Source: Flaccisagitta enflata (lineage: Eukaryota > Chaetognatha > Sagittoidea > Aphragmophora). From it: 64,000 bases of DNA. Each line of letters starts with the position of its first letter. Position 1 is the first letter of the stretch. Below the pieces are notes generated by a model. The model saw only the letters and a list, made by a program, of their open reading frames with translations. It was not told the DNA's origin and searched no databases. Positions 23,123 to 35,080 of this stretch are shown here, in pieces. The stretch spans positions 68,200,001 through 68,264,000 of the forward strand of contig OZ231126.1 in the NCBI GenBank assembly GCA_965153355.1. Direction: 5' to 3'. The translations under genes were made by a program, and so were the position numbers.

Positions 23123-24950
23123 TCAAGTATCTCCATCATCGGCGGGCAAAGAGGCGGCGGCGTCTGTGACGCCCGGAAACGCCTCGCGATCCGAAAGCGC
23201 TTGTCTTTTTCGAGCCGTGTTCATGTATGGTTTCAAGACCCACTCGACGTCGGCGACGTCTTCGGCGTCCACTGTGCCCAAAATGATCTTGTACAACTTG
23301 AGTTCGAATCGCGGTCCGGCTTCTTTGAGTTCGATGTGCCGTCCTTCGGCCAGTTTGTACGTGTGATGGCGGAATGAGATATAATCTCGATTGTTGACGA
23401 AAGTCACGACGCGCCGAGAATCTTCTTTCGGCACCGGAAACAGATGTTTGAGAACGGACATGGCGCGTTGGCCCAATTTCGTCGTGAAGTTGTGGAAGAC
23501 GAGATGAGGGTAAGCTTCCGACATTGGACCCACGTCTGGGGGGGGGGGAAGAATGGGTAAGATGAGGTGTGCAGCTAAATCGGCCCCGCTAAAGGGTTTC
23601 AGGGAATAAACAACTTGTAGATCTGTGAAAGGCGCGGAATTCCAATAAAGCCAATGTAGAATGTATAGAAGAGGAAGAGTGGAATTAGTATCGGTTACAT
23701 AGGCGGAATTCCATTAAAAGCGGGTCCGTTGGAGCGGGGTTCAACTGTATGTTGTTTGCCTCAAAAAACAAAACACTGACAAATATCAAAAGTGAAGATC
23801 TTGACGTACCGGGAATGTCATGCCGCATGACTGTGTTAGTGATGGAGAAAAAAGCCGTCGGACCATAAGGTAAATGGCAAATCACTGAAGAAAAGAAAAA
23901 AAACTATGTATAACGTGATAAATCGTGATTGCGGCAGCTCGCGTAACGTTAAAAGAGAAATGTGGCGTGAAATCTTTGTCTGAGGACGATTTTTTACCTA
24001 TTTGATCTGGATCCCCTCTGGTTTCGTGAAGAAGCACGAGATCGGTGACTTCGTTGGCTACGCAGGCTTTGACCAGTTCTTGAATTTCGTATCCTCCTCG
24101 GTTGAGTCTTTGGGCGTTGGGTAAGAGAAGCTTGATCTCCTTGGCAAACTGCTTCAGGCGGGAAGATGGATCGCGTGAAGTCGTTACCATGATTTTAGGA
24201 TCTTTGACTCCAGCCCATCGATATTCGTCGTCTTGATGAGTCGTTAAGCCTTCGCCACCCTGATCGTAAGAAGAAGAATTGATCAACGCTGATTTTACAT
24301 TTCCCGGTGCTACTGAGATTTGCGACTTTCTGGAATTGCGCAAAAGCAATGAAATGTTCGTTCAAACTTTCTTGAAACAGTATCCTTAGCGAGAAAAACA
24401 AGGCCGGATACACGGCAATACAGTCGCGGACGGTTGGGCAGGAGCAGTAGTGCGAAAACCGCTCGGAATTCAAAAGTGTGACCGACTTTCCGACCGACCG
24501 ACACGGCAAGTTCTAGAGTCGCGTGTCCGCGACTAAAAAATAAGACTTTTTCTAACATCAATCTTGTACATTCGATATATCTAGAAATGTGAAGACCAGA
24601 GACTACCTAATCCTTCACAGAGAACATCCTCTGCACTTATTCAATTAGTGGAAAACCATTCTCGATAGATGCGAAATATCCTTTCTCGTTTGATGGAAAT
24701 TTTTCCGACGACTACAATAAGCAAATGAGCTTAAGGTCACAAGTCCCAACCGCTCTCGACTCACCTCGTCGTCGAATTTCATTTGTTTTTGCAGGTCAAG
24801 GGCCTCGCGTTGCAGGTCGGTGGGTATCGGAGTCATGTCTTCCAACGCAGTCTTAAGACGGCGCTTTTTTTCCACGACAGCCCGTTTTTGTTCCTCCACC
24901 GACTTCCGGTAGAGATACTCTCGCCGTAATCTCGCCTGACGTCGCAACAT
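23123..24950 (-). CDS. IMP4: U3 snoRNP protein IMP4
   Basis: Four exons, 24,950-24,765; 24,259-23,998; 23,884-23,810; 23,535-23,123. They give 311 aa (human IMP4: 291). IMP4 is a Brix-domain protein of the small-subunit processome that promotes U3 snoRNA-pre-rRNA pairing in the nucleolus. The N-terminus [20 protein letters not shown] matches the family start exactly, and ATG 24,950 is chosen for that reason. Further Brix motifs are [56 protein letters not shown] and [10 protein letters not shown]. The C-terminus is about 20 residues longer than human (after NTARKR), of low complexity. Family A and mariner-like elements sit in introns 1 and 3. Confidence 0.97.
23578..23747. mobile_element. Mariner-like MITE in IMP4 intron 3
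   Basis: The ends resemble the 6,323-6,502 family: right end GCGGGGTTCAACTG followed by TA, left end with GGCCCCGCT after TA. It fills most of the intron between IMP4 exons 3 and 4. Confidence 0.5.
24397..24540 (+). mobile_element. Terminal-hairpin element, family A (IMP4 intron 1)
   Basis: A compact 144-bp copy. The 5' end is AACAAGGCCGGATACACGG, the 5' motif is CAGTCGCGGACGG, then comes a short CCGA microsatellite. The 3' hairpin is AGTCGCG-TGTC-CGCGACT followed by an A-run. It is one of the best copies for defining the family. Confidence 0.85.
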
Positions 24951-25631
24951 CGTCTTTTTCTCTGTTTTTTTTTTTAAAGTTTCTATTTCCTAATGCTTGA
25001 CGTGTACGAGTTACGTCGTTATCAGAGCTACCTTAAACACAGAAGCAGGGTATGTTATTCAGTTTTCAAAGTATTTAAAAAGGTTTTCATAATCTAATCG
25101 CGTATGAATACTAGGTCTCGCAAGACCATTGAAGGCCTTGAGGTTTCGTGTAATCGGCGTATACGGCGTCGTGAATACTTAATACTTCAAAAAGCATGAA
25201 GTTACGGCTGAGATCGTAGCGGGTACCAATTGATAAATCATGGATTTAACAAAAGGGGGCAGAAGCGAGACGAGACGGACAATACTTAATCAAGACGGTA
25301 ATATCACAAGACTACAAAACGGCGAGCATAAAGCTAGATAGGCAATTTTTTTTTCAATCCTTTATCCAACGCATGACGTCACATTCGTACGTGTGCAACA
25401 ACGGGCAAGCTAGATGAGAGCTAGTATTATACGATAACAGTCACATCGGCGTATGAAAGGCGTGAAAAAAGGGCAATCACGAAAACACGACTAGATGATG
25501 ACCACGGCGTTAGGCGTGGGCCAAATGAAACTCAAACGACGGAAATGCAGTTGACTGTTATAGGTAGGAATCTTGCTGCGGTAAGTAATTTGTTATCCCG
25601 TGACTGCTATCATATAATCCCAGCCCAATTC
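24951..25631. other. Spacer between glycerate kinase and IMP4
   Basis: No exon, RNA gene or recognised repeat is seen. It should hold the IMP4 promoter and the glycerate kinase 3' UTR, but I see no distinctive TATA or poly(A) signal. Confidence 0.4.
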
Positions 25632-28600
25632 TCATTGCGAGGTTTGTTGCGTTGTATTTCCGAGGGTGTTGTTATGCTTGGATTTGATCAGAAGGATCTG
25701 AAAATCGCCGACGGATGTGCCGGTGAATCCGGTGACCAGATGAGCGGCGCCGTCGGCCAACTGTTGGAAGAATCGATGCGTGTCGTGGTTCTGCATGAAC
25801 TCCGAGGGATTCAAACGCTGATTCGTCGCCATTTGAATCGTGTTGTCGTCGACAAACACGCCTGAAATTGATATGAATACCTTTTCCAGAGATATCGTTT
25901 TGAAAAGATCGGTTTCATAATTTCTGTTCGAAATGCGGATATAGGCTACACATTGGATGAGCTGCATGCATTCCTCTCTCTCTGAGTGCGCAAATAAGAG
26001 TCAAAATAAACTCACCAGCTACTTGTTGGTCGGGTCCATCGACGCCATCCGTGGCCATGCAGAGAAAAGCGATTTCGACGTCTTTGTACCACAAAGAACT
26101 GTTGCAACTGCGCTTGAGGGCGTCGAGCTCGATGGCGGCGGACAAGGCTAATTCTCGACTCCGACCACCGACTCCGGAGCAGGAAGTAGGCACATCTACA
26201 GTCAAACTACCCGCCGAAATAATGCACATACCCTGAATGAGATATGACAAGTTAGGATTTAGGAAATCTTGTCTTATTAACATCAATGCCCCCACAATTG
26301 CATGATTTTTGACTCATTTTTCAATCCAATCAAGCGAACTACGGAACTGGCTTCATTAATAAATCAACTAGCTTCATTAATAAATCAACTGGCTTCATTA
26401 ATAAAACAACTGGCTTTATTGATAAGTCAACTGGCTGGGCAGGAATCGTTGCTCCTGATATCAATTACACCAATCCTACCGATCCGGAGTTAAACGCAGC
26501 AGAGGCGACTCTGCCGAGATCTCTGGCGGTTTGTTTCCTCATCCCATTTTCGATCAACGACATCTCCAATTTGACTAATTCTCTGTCCGGCTCCGACCCT
26601 TTCCGTTTGAGCATGTAACTGGCGTAGGCGGCGAGTCTGCCCCACTCCTCGCCGCGCTCAGACGCCACACCCGTAAGCTTGGAAGTCAGAATGAAGGTTT
26701 GATACCTGATGAGAATAAGTGAGGAATTAAATGGGCGAAGAAAAAAGATAGAATTAAGTAGAGCCCCCCCCCCCCCCAAAAAAAAAAAACCAAAGAAAAA
26801 AAAATTTAACAATTAACAAAAATTAAATGCTAATTTTCACCACCATTTTTTCGCCTTTTCATTACATTCATTCATTCGTAGTTGTTGTTATTGTTGTCCT
26901 TGTCATTGTTGTCAGTTGTTATTGTTGTTTTTGCTGTGGTTGTTATCGCACTGGTGAGGGGATTCGTGAACATGCATCACAAGTTAGTGTAGGTTCAAAT
27001 TGTAATCAGTACCAAGATAAATAGAGCGCTTCCATCAGAAAACATATATCGATTTGAAAAACACATCACTCATATCAAACAAACCTACCCAATTTCCTCA
27101 GCCATTCTCGCGGCCCTGACGCACAACAACTTGCTGTTGGCGACGACGACATTTTGCACGTGCGAGAAGTTTTGCGTGGTGATGATAGGAGTCGGGATGA
27201 CGTAGCCTTCTGCCGCGCTGTAAGAGGAAGTCCAGGTGCGGGCCAAAGGCGGGATCGAAGCGCGTTCCAACTCGGCAGTTCGTTGGCGTAACACGTTCAG
27301 AATCGAGCGCGGAAAGTGAGATTCGATACCAAAAGCTACACGGGGAGGTTGAATAAAAAATATTCATTAGAAATTCAGGAAAAAATTTCTAAGACGATAC
27401 AGATCTTTTGTTTCTTTCGGGTTTCCCCGCTTGGGCGAAGCTTTAATTCAAGTAGATTCGGGTTGAAATGTGTAAGACCCAGCCCTCACCTAGCCCTAAC
27501 GCGTTATAACGCTAGCCCTAACCCTGACCCTAACACCACCCCCGACCCCAACCTTAACCCTAACCCTAAATAAAAAAAATCGCTTAGAAAGTCAGTAAAA
27601 CAAAAGACATCACCGAATTCGAAATTCAAAGTACTGTAATAAAGGGTTGTATATAGTTCCACAACTTTTGACTATTCCCCCCCCCCCCCCGCCTTTGATT
27701 TGCTTCCCCGTTACAAAATCAATGGTTCTCTTCCTCATAAAGCAAAAAAACAGTGTGTATAAGGTTTAAATAGTGTTACATTGTGATTTACTTATCATGT
27801 TTCATGATTTGTCACTACCAATAGTTATATCTTCCCCAAATTTTCTTTTTTTCCCCCTATTGGGGCAGTGGTCGATGATCTACGCTTTCACACATATACA
27901 TGCATATAGGGAATTTTCTCCTCCTCCGTCCATCCGCCCCCCCCCCCAGGCTTGAAGCCTAGATCCCAGTCCCGGGACCCAAATCCCAGTCTCAAGCCCA
28001 AAGCCTAGCCTGGAGGCCCAAATCCTAGCCTGGAGGGCAAAAAGCCAGCCTTGAGGCCCAAATCACCGCCAAGAGACCCAGATCCCAGCTTGATTTGAGC
28101 TTGAGGCTAGGATTTGGGCTTGAGGCTGGGATTTGGGCCTCGAGACTGGGTGGGGTGGGGCGAACGGTTGGAGGACGAGAAAGAGAAAATTCCCCATATA
28201 TGTGAAAGCATAGGTCATCGACCCCTCCAACTTCAAGCACAACCTACTCAGGCAGGGCACGGGTACCCCTGACCATCCAACGCTTTTACGACTATTCCTC
28301 CTTCCTTCTCCTTCCCTTTCTCCAAACACTTATTTCCCCCCTCCCACGGGGGGGTGGGGGAGGGGGAAAGATATACGGAACAATACAGGCCTGCTGTAAT
28401 ATGTTGGATCTATTTCATCATTAAGCAAAAGCAAAAATAGGACAGTAAGTACAAAAGAAATCCTGCCAGTCATGAGGATATTTCACCCTCAAACATCATG
28501 CGAAATCATGTGAAATCAAAATGCAATAAATGTCCGCCTAAAACACTAAAACCTTACATCTACGAACCTTTTATGAGATCCAAACAATGGCGCGGCGTGG

Positions 28601-31600
28601 TTGGGTCGGGCGCCGTCGGTCCCGAGCCGATTAACTCCAGGGCGTCGCCGGGCGTATCGCTCATAATAAGACCGATAACGCGCGCCGGCGACGCCAACTG
28701 CGCCAATCTCCCGCCTTTCAATAGGGAAGTGTGGCGCCGCATGGCGTTGACGTCGGCCACCGTGGCCCCGTGAGCGTACAACAGACGCGTTACCACGTTT
28801 TGCTCTTCGATGGTGATGGGAGGACATGGAGCGGAAAGCAGCCGGGAACCACCACCGGATATCAGCACCACTAAAATATCACCGTTCTGCGGATGAAATG
28901 CAAATTAAGTTAAAGATCTCAGGTTTGACTGTGGGTGGGCTCAAATAAAGATGAGGGTTTACGTCGAGATGATTGACCAATTCGTACAGACATTAACAGA
29001 ACAAAAGAAACAAATGAAGTCGAAGATCAGGTTTCACTGAGAGCATATGTTGGGATCGTTGACGATTGTTAATTGATCGGCGATTGATAATTCACGTAGG
29101 GATAATTGACTTATTCGTACAGGCATTAAGTATGATTAAGAGAACAAAGGCCTCGCTAAACGAAAAAGTCCGAAAACGAAAGACCCAGGCCCCTAAAGCT
29201 AACGATGAAGAAATCGATGATACGAAATGATCGATACTCTTGGGAGCTTCCGATGACGATATCGATGACGATCTTGGAGTCATAACCAATCCAATCCATG
29301 ACGAGAACCGAGGAGATCACAAATGCGAATTGGGAATTAGGGAAAATCTACCTGCAGTCGTCTGGCCAAATCGTAGATTTGAATCGAGGCGGCGTTGGAA
29401 ATCTCATCGGCAAAATGGCCTTTGCTGCCTTGACATAAGGCGATTTTGGAATCCACAGAAGGGATTTGGGAATGTAAACCTGGGAGATATTCAAAAAGAA
29501 TGATGAAATGTTCAGTGAACTTCAGTCGTTGAGTCTTCGAAACTATAGACATGAAATCTGGTGGTATGATATGAACCCCCTCACTGTCTGCTCCCTCACC
29601 CTCCCTCTTGAATTGCGTCATCTTCTCTCACTCTTTGAGGCTCGCTGCTCTTCTTCCTCTTCCCCCTCCCCAGTAGACTGAGGCATTACCTCAGTGAATC
29701 TTAAATCGACAAATCTAAACATATCAATAAATCATCACATTTTTTCCCTCTCTTGAAGCAACAAGTGACCCGGTGTCACAATATCGTTGCGGACGGGTGG
29801 GCAGGGGCATCCAATCCCACCCCACACAGTTTCGTAGACAATAACAACTGCAGTATCATAAATACGCGTTTTTCGCATTTTCAACTCGAGCGTGACAGAC
29901 GGCCGGACGGTCAAAGCCTCTTACAGAGTTGCGTGCCCGCAACTAAAAAAACTCTCACCATTTGATTTGAGTTCGTCGATGGTGCCAGCCCGAATGGAAG
30001 CCACGCCTTCGACAATGTGGTCTCCGATCAGGTCTTCCAAAGCTCGGACCATGCCCACAACGGCCTTCCCGAACGCCGCAACGTATACATTTTTGGATAA
30101 GGCGTAATCTTCGTTGCCTACCCTGGATCAATGGATTGAAGAGTTAAAACCTTATGGATCTTTGGGCAGATGGCTCGATTATCTCGGGAATGTCTTATTT
30201 GCATACTGCAGTATCGTATTAGCTTTGATTCCAATATTCAGATTATCAATGAAATCTAGACTTAGCTATTTTACGCTAAGCGGGACATAACGGAATTTAA
30301 AGCGGCAGAAAATTCTTAGTCTTTCGCAGCGCTACAAATACGAATTATGAAGCACACACTACAAATACGAATTATGAAGCACACACTTTGCTAAAACATA
30401 AAAAAACTAGATCTTTAAGCGGCAGGGGAACAACCATGTTCCGCAAAGACAGTAAGATTGATAGGATACGCATCTCAACAAATGTAGGTCAAGGAGTATT
30501 CTTCATTGCCTACTCTGAACTCTGATACCAACTTGGCTACTAACCTTCCAGATCTAGCTACTAAATGGGGTATCCTAGCTACCAGGTTAGGCATCTGGAA
30601 TCTAGCTACTTTTTTAGCTATATTTAGGATAAAGATTTAGCTACATTTAGCTACTAATGAAGGCAGGTTGCACAACATAAAAATTTTTGTTCATTAGCTA
30701 GTATTTAGGCCTAAGAAGGTTATTCAAAGTCTGAAAGAGCTACAATCTGATTAAAGAGCTTATTTAGGGCCTAAGAGTATAAGTTCAAAGCATAATAAAG
30801 CTTATTCAAAGTATACTATTGGCTTGAAATACCTTGTTTGAGCGGAAAAGAGCACAATTAGAGTTCAGAAGTACTGAACTGGTACAGTAGATCTCGTCTA
30901 GACTTGAGATAATGGGGCAAGCATTATAGAAGAATAAATGAAGCTAAGGGGCTGATATTTTACTTATACACCATGTTTAAATCGGATTGATAAATGTTAA
31001 ACCTTTACAAATCCTGAACTACTTGGCAAAAAGTCTTCAAATTTTCAGAGAATGTTGGTAATATACTGCGGTTTTGTTATACAAAACCTCAAATTGGAGT
31101 ATTAGATTGTTGAGGATTGGCAAAACATCAAATAAAATTCAGTTTTGAAGCGCGACAATTTTTCCATATTTTCTTCCACGAAGAAGCTTTCTTTATTTGC
31201 ATGCCATTTCTAAAGAAAGAAAGCTATAGCCCCGGGGAAGGTCCCAAATGGCAGGACATATATCATAGATTTCAGTTCTGTCAAAAAATTGGAGGAAATT
31301 TGGATATTTCAAAAGGTTACGATTGATTTGAAAAAAAATTATGCTATCATGCAGACTTCAAATTCTGGAAAATTGATCAAAATCTTCATAAATGTAAATA
31401 ATGTTCAAAAATTCAAACAAAAAAAAATATGGTTATTTTTTTTCATTTGAGACCAGCCTCAGGGTTCCAGCTCAATATATTTTGAAATGGTAAGCATATA
31501 ATAACAACTTCTTTCAAAAAACCCTATGAAATAAGTGATTTTGCCCCTAAAAATCCACTTTGTGCCAATGATTTGCTGATCCTCACCTTTCCATGACCAA

Positions 31601-34073
31601 AAATTGAAGTTTTGCTTTACAAAACCGCAGTATGTTACCAAAATTCTTTGAAAATTTGAAGACTTTTTGCCTAGTAGTTTAGGAGTTATAAAGGTTTAAC
31701 ATTTATCAATTCGATTTAAAGATGGTGTAGACTAATAAAAGAATGATTTATTTCCCATGATACTCGGTTGCCATGGAAACACATTTCTATGTAATATCAC
31801 TAAAATATCAATATTTTGAGATATTTTTTTAAGGAACATTGCTTAAAATCAGATTTGCTTCAACTTTCCCACAGTATGTTCTTTAAGAATATTGCTTGTT
31901 TAGCTGTTGCTAGGAAGCGTATCCATGTGTGACAATTCCTAGCAACCGCTAAATGAGCAACATTCTTACAGAACATACTGTAGGAAAGTTTTAGCAAATT
32001 TGATTTTAAGCAATGTTCCCTCAAAGCATTTCTCAAAATGTTGTTATTTTAGCTTAAATACATGGAACTACGTTTCCATGCCAACCAACTTTCATAGGCA
32101 ATAAAGCATCATTTTATTAATCTATATTCCAAATATCAATCCCCTGGCTTTATTCGTTTTCCTACAATGTTTGCCCCCATTATCTCAAGTCTAGACGAGA
32201 TCTACTGTAGCATTTCTGCAAATAAGAGCATATTTCAAACCAAAAACAAGTTATTTTGAGCCTGATATCGAGCCAAATATAAAGCCTGACAGAGCTGATT
32301 TAGGAATAAGGTTCTATGATATTTTGATTCAAGATGTTTCTATTACAAAGACATCATGGACAGGTAAACATAGGAAAATTCGCCCTTGTATTTAAGAGAT
32401 ATCGGCTCTATACTGCTGCCATCCAAAATACAGAGTGGTATAGTTTAACCCTTCAATGGATGCCTAGCGACCTACAAGTTTTGGTTGTTAAAAAAGGATT
32501 TCTACGATTATCAATTGACAGAGTAGAGACAAAACAAAGCCAGATACACGGCACCAGAGTTGCACGGCTGGGCAGGGGCAGTAAAGCAAAAACTGCTCGC
32601 AATTCAGGATTGTGATGGATGGACCAACCAACCTACTGACCTACTGACCCACACAGCAAGGTGTAATCACATATCCGCAACTAAAAATATGCAGGGATCA
32701 AAATTTCTTATCCATTAGCAGTGGATTTCCATTACACTTGGATTCAGTAGCTGGATGTAATGGTGCCAACCATTTGATTAACAGAGGGACAGACTAACCA
32801 GGGGAGTAATCCATACTTGTAACTCAGATTTAGACAAAGGTCAAAAGTATTTTATTACCTTAAAGATTGAAAGAATAATGGTCCAGAATGAAAGAATTAA
32901 TGTTTTTATCATCAATTCTAACTTATTTTCCCCATCTAGAATATACAATAAGTCTAGCTACTAATTTAGAATTTGCGAACAATTTTTTAGCTACCATCTG
33001 GAAGGCTGGAGCACTCCATCTGGAATTTTGAGCCAAGGCCAGGTTGGCATCAGAGACTCTGAATGATTGAAATGGTGGGTTTAAACCTTGAGGGTCTTTG
33101 GACAGTTGGCTCATATTTCATCTCTTGCGATTGTCAAATTTGCATACTGCAGTATTGGGTAACTGATTAATCACGATCATCAAAACCGAACGAAACAGGC
33201 AACATAAGCGTCGATTGCAGTACTCAGGATAATAATGGAGTCTAACTCTAAGCTTATCTATTTTACGCTAAGCAAGATAATAATGAAATTGTGACCTGGT
33301 GAGTAATAAATTTGAGAGGGATACTAGGTTTTTCTTACATGCATACAAAGTGTATCAATCATATCTTGACATTGTACTTTGGTCGTAGGAACTGATGACA
33401 CCATCTTCAAACCTTCCGGATTACCTTCCGGAGGCATTTTTACAAGGCAGGGGAACAACCCTGCCTCGCTGAGATAATAGGATTGACAGAAACAACCTAC
33501 TTCGGCAGGGACAAGAGTCACGACTAAAGTTCAATCACGAGATGTCTTTCGTATATGAATTAAATTTCTGTTGCAATCATAAAGAAAGAGCCGTTCTCAC
33601 CTCAAAACGTCTCCATCCCTCGACAAAACATCCTCCACAGCGCGCGTGGGCTCGACGGCCTCGAGCCCGGCAAAGTAGATATCTTGGGCATCTTGCTTCA
33701 ATCGCGGTTCGCCTTCTTTGACACGGTGTCGGGGAACCGCAGACGAATAACGACGCCGCAAGTTTGGAAATGGTGGAGCTATCGATTTAAGGGGAGAGCT
33801 GCCATTGCAGAGGAGACATGTTAGACTGAAATTCAACGCTCGATGAAGAGCAGAAATAAGGGTGACATTATTCCCAAGTCCATCCTTCGGAGATCCGCGC
33901 TTGACTACCGTCGAGATTCTTCTCCTCGATGCGCCTACAGGCTCGGAAATCGGAGGGCCGAGATTCAGTTTTGTGAGAAAAGCACCGACTGGGTAGTTGT
34001 TATCGCGTTTTGAAAAAGTTATGAGGCAACGATTTGGCATAAGAATGTTTATACTCTTGGTAGGCAAGGCCAT
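25632..34073 (-). CDS. GLYCTK: D-glycerate 2-kinase (GLYCTK family)
   Basis: Eight exons: 34,073-33,601; 30,122-29,959; 29,479-29,352; 28,886-28,568; 27,335-27,089; 26,705-26,480; 26,232-26,016; 25,861-25,632. Phases agree throughout, giving 667 aa (human long form: 523). The enzyme phosphorylates D-glycerate in serine and fructose breakdown. Motifs in order: NVYVAAFGKAVVGM (exon 2), VVLISGGGSRLLSAPCPP and KGGRLAQLASPARVIGLIMSD (exon 4; MOFRL/DUF4147 core), GVGGRSRELALS and MATDGVDGP (exon 7), NHDTHRFF and TGFTGTSVGD (exon 8). The first ~125 residues are not conserved. LRRRYSSAV just before the conserved part looks like the end of a mitochondrial presequence, so the true start could differ. 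Intron 1 (3.5 kb) holds a 1.3 kb palindromic transposon. Confidence 0.93.
26332..26440 (+). repeat. Short tandem array in glycerate kinase intron 6
   Basis: Four to five copies of a ~24-bp unit (CTGGCTTCATTAATAAATCAA). No coding meaning is evident. Confidence 0.8.
27475..27573. repeat. Interstitial telomere-like CCCTAA repeats (degenerate)
   Basis: Degenerate CCCTAA/CCCTGA/CCCCGA hexamers, with intact CCCTAACCCTAA near 27,556-27,568, lie in glycerate kinase intron 4. TTAGGG is the usual animal telomere unit outside insects. Confidence 0.6.
27644..28404. mobile_element. Composite of hAT-like MITE fragments in glycerate kinase intron 4
   Basis: 27,644-27,850 matches the interior of the DOCK-intron MITE: a poly-C run, CCTTTGATTTGCTTCCCCG, then AAGGTTTAAATAGTGTTACA. 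The right part ends near 28,404 with a TIR (complement of CAGGCCTGTATTGTTCCG). In between is an unrelated stretch (28,190-28,290) that recurs inverted at 47,815-47,935. This looks like nested or recombined insertions. Confidence 0.6.
29761..29950 (+). mobile_element. Terminal-hairpin element, family A, GTTGCG subtype
   Basis: The 5' motif is CGTTGCGGACGGG. The 3' hairpin is AGTTGCG-TGCC-CGCAACT followed by an A-run. Relative to the usual AGTCGCG stem, a C-to-T change is matched by the G-to-A change in the opposite arm and by the 5' motif. It lies in glycerate kinase intron 2, ending next to the donor of exon 2. Confidence 0.75.
30885..32207. mobile_element. Large palindromic mariner-like element with nested palindromes
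   Basis: Outer inverted ends of about 33 bp start CAGTAGATCTCGTCTAGACT on both sides and are flanked by TA (30,883-30,884 and 32,208-32,209). Inside are two adjacent imperfect palindromes. The first is about 30,960-31,735. The second (31,740-32,135) is homologous to the interior of the 602-bp element at 35,081-35,682. No transposase frame. It lies within glycerate kinase intron 1. A lone end of the same family is at 55,876-55,915. Confidence 0.75.
32533..32687 (+). mobile_element. Terminal-hairpin element, family A (GTTGC subtype, decayed hairpin)
   Basis: The 5' end is AACAAAGCCAGATACACGGC, the 5' motif is AGTTGCACGGCTGGG, and the 3' end is CCGCAACTAAAAA. The left hairpin arm is degenerate, but the right arm still complements the 5' motif. 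Confidence 0.7.
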
Positions 34074-34479
34074 TGGAATGATTTACTTTGTTTAGTGTAG
34101 TTAATAACTTGTGGTGCGTGAGTGATCAACGCTAGGTAAAGTTGTTTTGGTTCAGTTTTTTTTTTTCAATTACCTCCTCAATCTTATCACAAATAGTCGC
34201 AATGTCTATTCTTTAACATTCATGTGACATGTAGTTTCCTTCGAATCATGTAGCGAAAAGAGTTTCGGAAAATAAATACAATGCTTTTTCTCTGAAAATA
34301 ATAAAAGTTAAAAGGCAAAATAGATAGTTTGGTTTACAACTGGTGGAAAAATAATTAGAAAATAGGATAAATTAGTGTAGACTTGAATTGCGGACAGGAA
34401 TAAAAAAAGCAAACATGGGAAAAACGCGGCGGCGTTTAAAAAAGGACAAAATTGAAAAATTACAGAACCAATGATATTA

Positions 34480-34846
34480 CAGTGAGAGGGGCAGTCGAAA
34501 TCGCTAGCACCCCTACCTGCGGCCGAAATGGTTTCTACCACACGGACAATAAAGTTGGTGCCTAACAACTTGTCCCAATTCAATTCCCGCCATCGAGGCG
34601 ATTTTGTATTTTCAACCTAGTTATCAAGATACGGCCCTTTTTAGGGTAAAAATCAGCCATTTTCTGAGGTGTTGATTTAGCTAGTTTATGACTGATATCT
34701 TCAGAACGAGGAGGAAATTTGAAAAACGCCTCGATGGCGGGAATAGTATTGGGATAAGCTAAATGCCAGTAACTCAGTTGTCTCTGTAATATTGTCCATC
34801 CAGGCTGTGGGTAGGGTTGCTAGCGATTTTGCTGCCCCTCTCACTA
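34480..34846. mobile_element. Palindromic TA-flanked MITE
   Basis: The inverted ends are CAGTGAGAGGGGCAG and the complement of TAGTGAGAGGGGCAG. They are flanked by TA at 34,478-34,479 and 34,847-34,848. Inner arms around CCCGCCATCGAGGCG also pair. Non-coding. Confidence 0.7.
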
Positions 34847-35080
34847 TATTATCATTGAGACTGTATTGTCAAAGCGCGCGAACTAAAATGTTTTTTGCTG
34901 TCATCTTCACCCAACTCCCAACTAAAGGAATACTAAACATGCGGATTGGCGCAAACTTTACTACTTAATGAATGTCTGAATTGACTAGTATTAAAATGTA
35001 TGACTTTATGTTTTCGGCTGATAACGGAAAAAAAGAAAAAGATCTCTATAAACTTGAAAATAAATAAGACAGGGCATATA

